Part shown: in pieces, positions 42,878-44,779 of the stretch | Numbering within the stretch: position 1 is the stretch's first letter | Layout of the letters: the number at the start of each line of letters is the position of its first letter | Source: Clostridium thailandense | GTDB lineage: Bacteria; Bacillota; Clostridia; Clostridiales; Clostridiaceae | Direction: 5' to 3' | Length of the DNA: 44,779 nucleotides | Assembly: GCF_019207025.1 (NCBI RefSeq) | Contig: NZ_JAEEGC010000044.1 | Location: 1 to 44,779, forward strand | Translations under genes and position numbers: made by a program | The notes under the pieces: generated by a model | The model's input: the letters and a program-made list of their open reading frames with translations, nothing else | What the model was told of the DNA's origin: nothing | Databases searched by the model: none

Positions 42878-44395
42878 ATGATAACTTTATCCTATATTGC
42901 ATGTAAATTAGAAAACGAAGGATATTCTGTAAAGCTTCAAAGTAATAATGAAATTGCTTTAAAGGGTGTGATATTCTTAGATAAAGATGAAGAAGAATAT
43001 CTGCAAAATTACTTATATTTATGTAATTATGATGTAATGAATCGAAAGAAAATGCCAGTGTTCTGTGCAATAGTATACAATAATGAGAAAATATCATTTA
43101 CAAATAATGTAGAAAGCTTCATATGGATTTCATGTAAGAGTTCCTTAACAGAAATCTTTAAAAAGATAGAAAAAATCTTTGAAGAATATTTTGAATGGAA
43201 AAGTGAACTTTTAGATGCTGTTATACGCAACAAATCATTACAGACTCTTTTAGATGTCAGTTATAAAATATTTAAGAATCCCATATATATTTTGGATTCA
43301 TCTCAGACAACTTTAGCGTGCAGCAGAAACATTGAGACAAAAGTAAATGATATTTTTTGGAATGGCATTAGTGAAAAAAGGTATGTTGATTTTGAAATTA
43401 TGAAATTAGTTATGCATACGCCGCAATTTAATTATTTAGACAAGCTTCATAAACCTACGTTTTATGAAATTGATATGTTTAATTATCGTGGGCTAACAGC
43501 AAATATATGGGTAAATGATTACAAAGCTGCTATTCTCGGAATATTAGAAGTTGACACTTCTATGAATGATGCATATCTAAATTTTGCTAGTGAACTATCG
43601 GATTGTATCGGCAATATTATTGGAAGAGACTCCATGTTTGATATAACATATGGAACAATATATGAAGCTTGGATTTTAGATATATTAGAAAATAAAGAAA
43701 TTGAAAATGAGGTATTGGAATGTAAACTTTCTTTATATGGCTGGAAACAGCATGAACGGTTTTGTATTGGGGTAATGGATTATAAAAGTGATGTTGAGGC
43801 TATAATAAACATTCCATTTTACTGTAAAAGTGTAATGAGGCTCATTCCAGGAAGCAAATCATTTATTTATAACAATAACCTCATAGTAATCTTTAATGAA
43901 AGTTCTTTTAAAAACACAGTGACTGAAGAACTGTTAAACAATTTTCTTATACGAAGTAAAATGCTGTGCGGACTCTCAAATTGGTTCGATGATTTTTTAG
44001 AACTTGGAATTAGGTATGAACAGGCTTGTCAGGCAATTAAATTTGCTTCAAACAAAGTACCTTTGCAGTACTATTGGAGATGTATGGTACAGCATATTTG
44101 TAATGAATTTTCATCAAAATATGATTTGGAGTACTATGTTCAATGGGAGATTAAGGTATTGTGGGAATATGATAAGACCCATCATTCAAATTTGGTAGAA
44201 ACGTTATATTATTATTTAACATATAATAGAAGTTTAAACAGATGTTCAGAGAAACTACATATTCATAGAAGTACGTTTGTTTACCGATTAAAAAAGATAA
44301 CATCCTTAAGCGGAATTGACTTAAATAAACTTGAAGATTCTTTGCCTATAATTTTTTCCTGCTTGCTAATTTTACAGGATAAGCATTTACTGTAA
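42878..44395 (+). CDS. PucR/CdaR-family transcriptional regulator, second paralogue
   Basis: This 505-residue protein ends in the PucR HTH (NRSLNRCSEKLHIHRSTFVY followed by RLKKITSLSGIDLN). A domain around residues 120-250 (NKSLQTLLDVSYKIFKNP, then IYILDSSQTTLACSRN) matches the N-terminal sensor of the regulator at 35838. An extra roughly 110-residue N-terminal region is typical of longer clostridial PucR proteins. The ATG at 42878 follows a GGAGGG site at 42866-42871. It lies downstream of the alcohol dehydrogenase/flavoenzyme operon in the same direction but separated by repeat D, so it has its own promoter or was shifted there. It may regulate the same pathway or a neighbouring one outside the window. 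Confidence 0.87.
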   Translation: MITLSYIACKLENEGYSVKLQSNNEIALKGVIFLDKDEEEYLQNYLYLCNYDVMNRKKMPVFCAIVYNNEKISFTNNVESFIWISCKSSLTEIFKKIEKIFEEYFEWKSELLDAVIRNKSLQTLLDVSYKIFKNPIYILDSSQTTLACSRNIETKVNDIFWNGISEKRYVDFEIMKLVMHTPQFNYLDKLHKPTFYEIDMFNYRGLTANIWVNDYKAAILGILEVDTSMNDAYLNFASELSDCIGNIIGRDSMFDITYGTIYEAWILDILENKEIENEVLECKLSLYGWKQHERFCIGVMDYKSDVEAIINIPFYCKSVMRLIPGSKSFIYNNNLIVIFNESSFKNTVTEELLNNFLIRSKMLCGLSNWFDDFLELGIRYEQACQAIKFASNKVPLQYYWRCMVQHICNEFSSKYDLEYYVQWEIKVLWEYDKTHHSNLVETLYYYLTYNRSLNRCSEKLHIHRSTFVYRLKKITSLSGIDLNKLEDSLPIIFSCLLILQDKHLL

Positions 44396-44606
44396 TTATA
44401 GATGTCTATGACCGACAGTTAAGTTATAAAAAATACTTATTAGTAACAATTAACATAAGTAAATGTTCTTTAGAGGACAGAGAACAATTGACAGAGGACA
44501 GTGAAGGAGAATTTTTCTCCGCTGCACTACGAAAAATCTTTAATTTAAAAGAAACTCCTGCTCTCTTGTTTCGCAGAACTACTCCCTGAGTATATAAATA
44601 AGCGAT
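44396..44606 (-). repeat. Second repeat family, copy 2 (inverted relative to copy 1)
   Basis: The reverse complement contains the same core as copy 1 at 24089 (CTGCGAAACAAGAGAGCAGG, TTTTCGTAGTGCAGCGG), the same AATTGTTACTAATA stretch, and the same terminus TATAACTTAACTGTCGG followed by TAGACATC. A translated frame of about 84 residues on the minus strand here is a by-product of the repeat and is not called as a gene. Confidence 0.75.
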
Positions 44607-44712
44607 ACTTTGCATTAGCAAAACAAGCCTAAAAAAATAAATTAGTTTTCTGACGTAAGGAAGAAAACTCACCTTCACTGTCCTATGTCAATTGTCAATT
44701 GTCCTCTAAAAA
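44465..44712. repeat. Inverted arms of GAGGACA/AATTGAC repeats at the right edge
   Basis: TAGAGGACAGAGAACAATTG and the following GACAGAGGACAGTGAAGG (44471-44508) are the inverse of CCTTCACTGTCCTATGTCAA with TTGTCAATTGTCCTCT (44672-44707). The arms enclose the core of repeat family 2, so the whole right edge could fold as one large hairpin. The last 67 bases show no assignable feature. Confidence 0.6.
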
Positions 44713-44779
44713 ATACTCTGTCGTTGTATTCGTGAATCTCCAGTAGAGTCAGGGAAAAGTGGAGAATTATGAGAAACTT

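Noticed and set aside
44424..44678. Minus-strand ORF of 84 residues
   Set aside because: It lies wholly within repeat family 2 and its inverted arms, the same sequence recurs at 24089 without a conserved frame, and no ribosome site was seen.
44769..44779. Possible gene start at the right edge (GTGGAGA then ATG)
   Set aside because: Only a few codons are visible, which is too little to support a gene.

Overview
The window is low-GC Firmicutes DNA. AT-rich codon use, strong AGGAGG-type ribosome sites, a glmS ribozyme, an mtlA-mtlR-mtlF operon, a CWB2 surface protein and many clostridial Fe-S flavoenzymes point to Clostridium sensu stricto. Corrinoid proteins and PF01208-type methyltransferases suggest a metabolically versatile strain that uses C1 units, possibly acetogen-related. 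The species cannot be fixed from the sequence alone. No tRNA, rRNA, CRISPR, phage or transposase gene was seen.

Layout. 1-2300: the 3' end of a corrinoid protein, a truncated pterin methyltransferase relic and an MFS transporter. 2376-9416: a YesN/AraC-type regulator divergent from an operon with a GPH symporter, an SDR dehydrogenase, a zinc dehydrogenase and a split transketolase. 9417-14254: a hairpin, a 6-phosphofructokinase, a mosaic pseudogene (corrinoid protein joined to methyltransferase), an old-yellow-enzyme-type (OYE) Fe-S flavoenzyme and a zinc alcohol dehydrogenase. 14599-17271: glmS on the minus strand with its ribozyme. 17525-23774: a mannitol-type PTS operon (mtlA, mtlR, mtlF) that ends in a 1-phosphofructokinase-like kinase and a SorE-like dehydrogenase instead of mtlD. 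24475-30400: a LysR regulator, then an OYE flavoenzyme, a methyltransferase, a corrinoid protein and a second methyltransferase. 30970-35717: an MFS transporter closely followed by a large CWB2/Ig-like surface protein. 35838-44395: an iron alcohol dehydrogenase and two OYE flavoenzymes flanked by two related PucR-type regulators. The last 380 bases are repeats.

How the genes fit together. The OYE enzymes, the methyltransferase/corrinoid set, alcohol dehydrogenases, MFS importers and dedicated regulators look like peripheral pathways that demethylate and reduce small organic molecules, perhaps methoxylated or unsaturated plant compounds. The substrates are not identifiable from sequence. Two sugar or polyol operons lie between them.

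Most notable observations. (1) The glmS ribozyme is split: its cleavage-site strand and its core are about 575 nt apart, separated by two tandem long palindromic repeats placed exactly in the P1 loop, with P1 still perfectly complementary. (2) The mannitol operon appears wired through fructose 1-phosphate (SorE-like oxidation, then a FruK-like kinase) rather than MtlD. (3) Three of the four OYE enzymes carry Asn where the canonical HxxHGY motif has Tyr, and one of these also lacks the HxGR segment. (4) Decayed methyltransferase genes at two places show past gain and loss of C1 modules.
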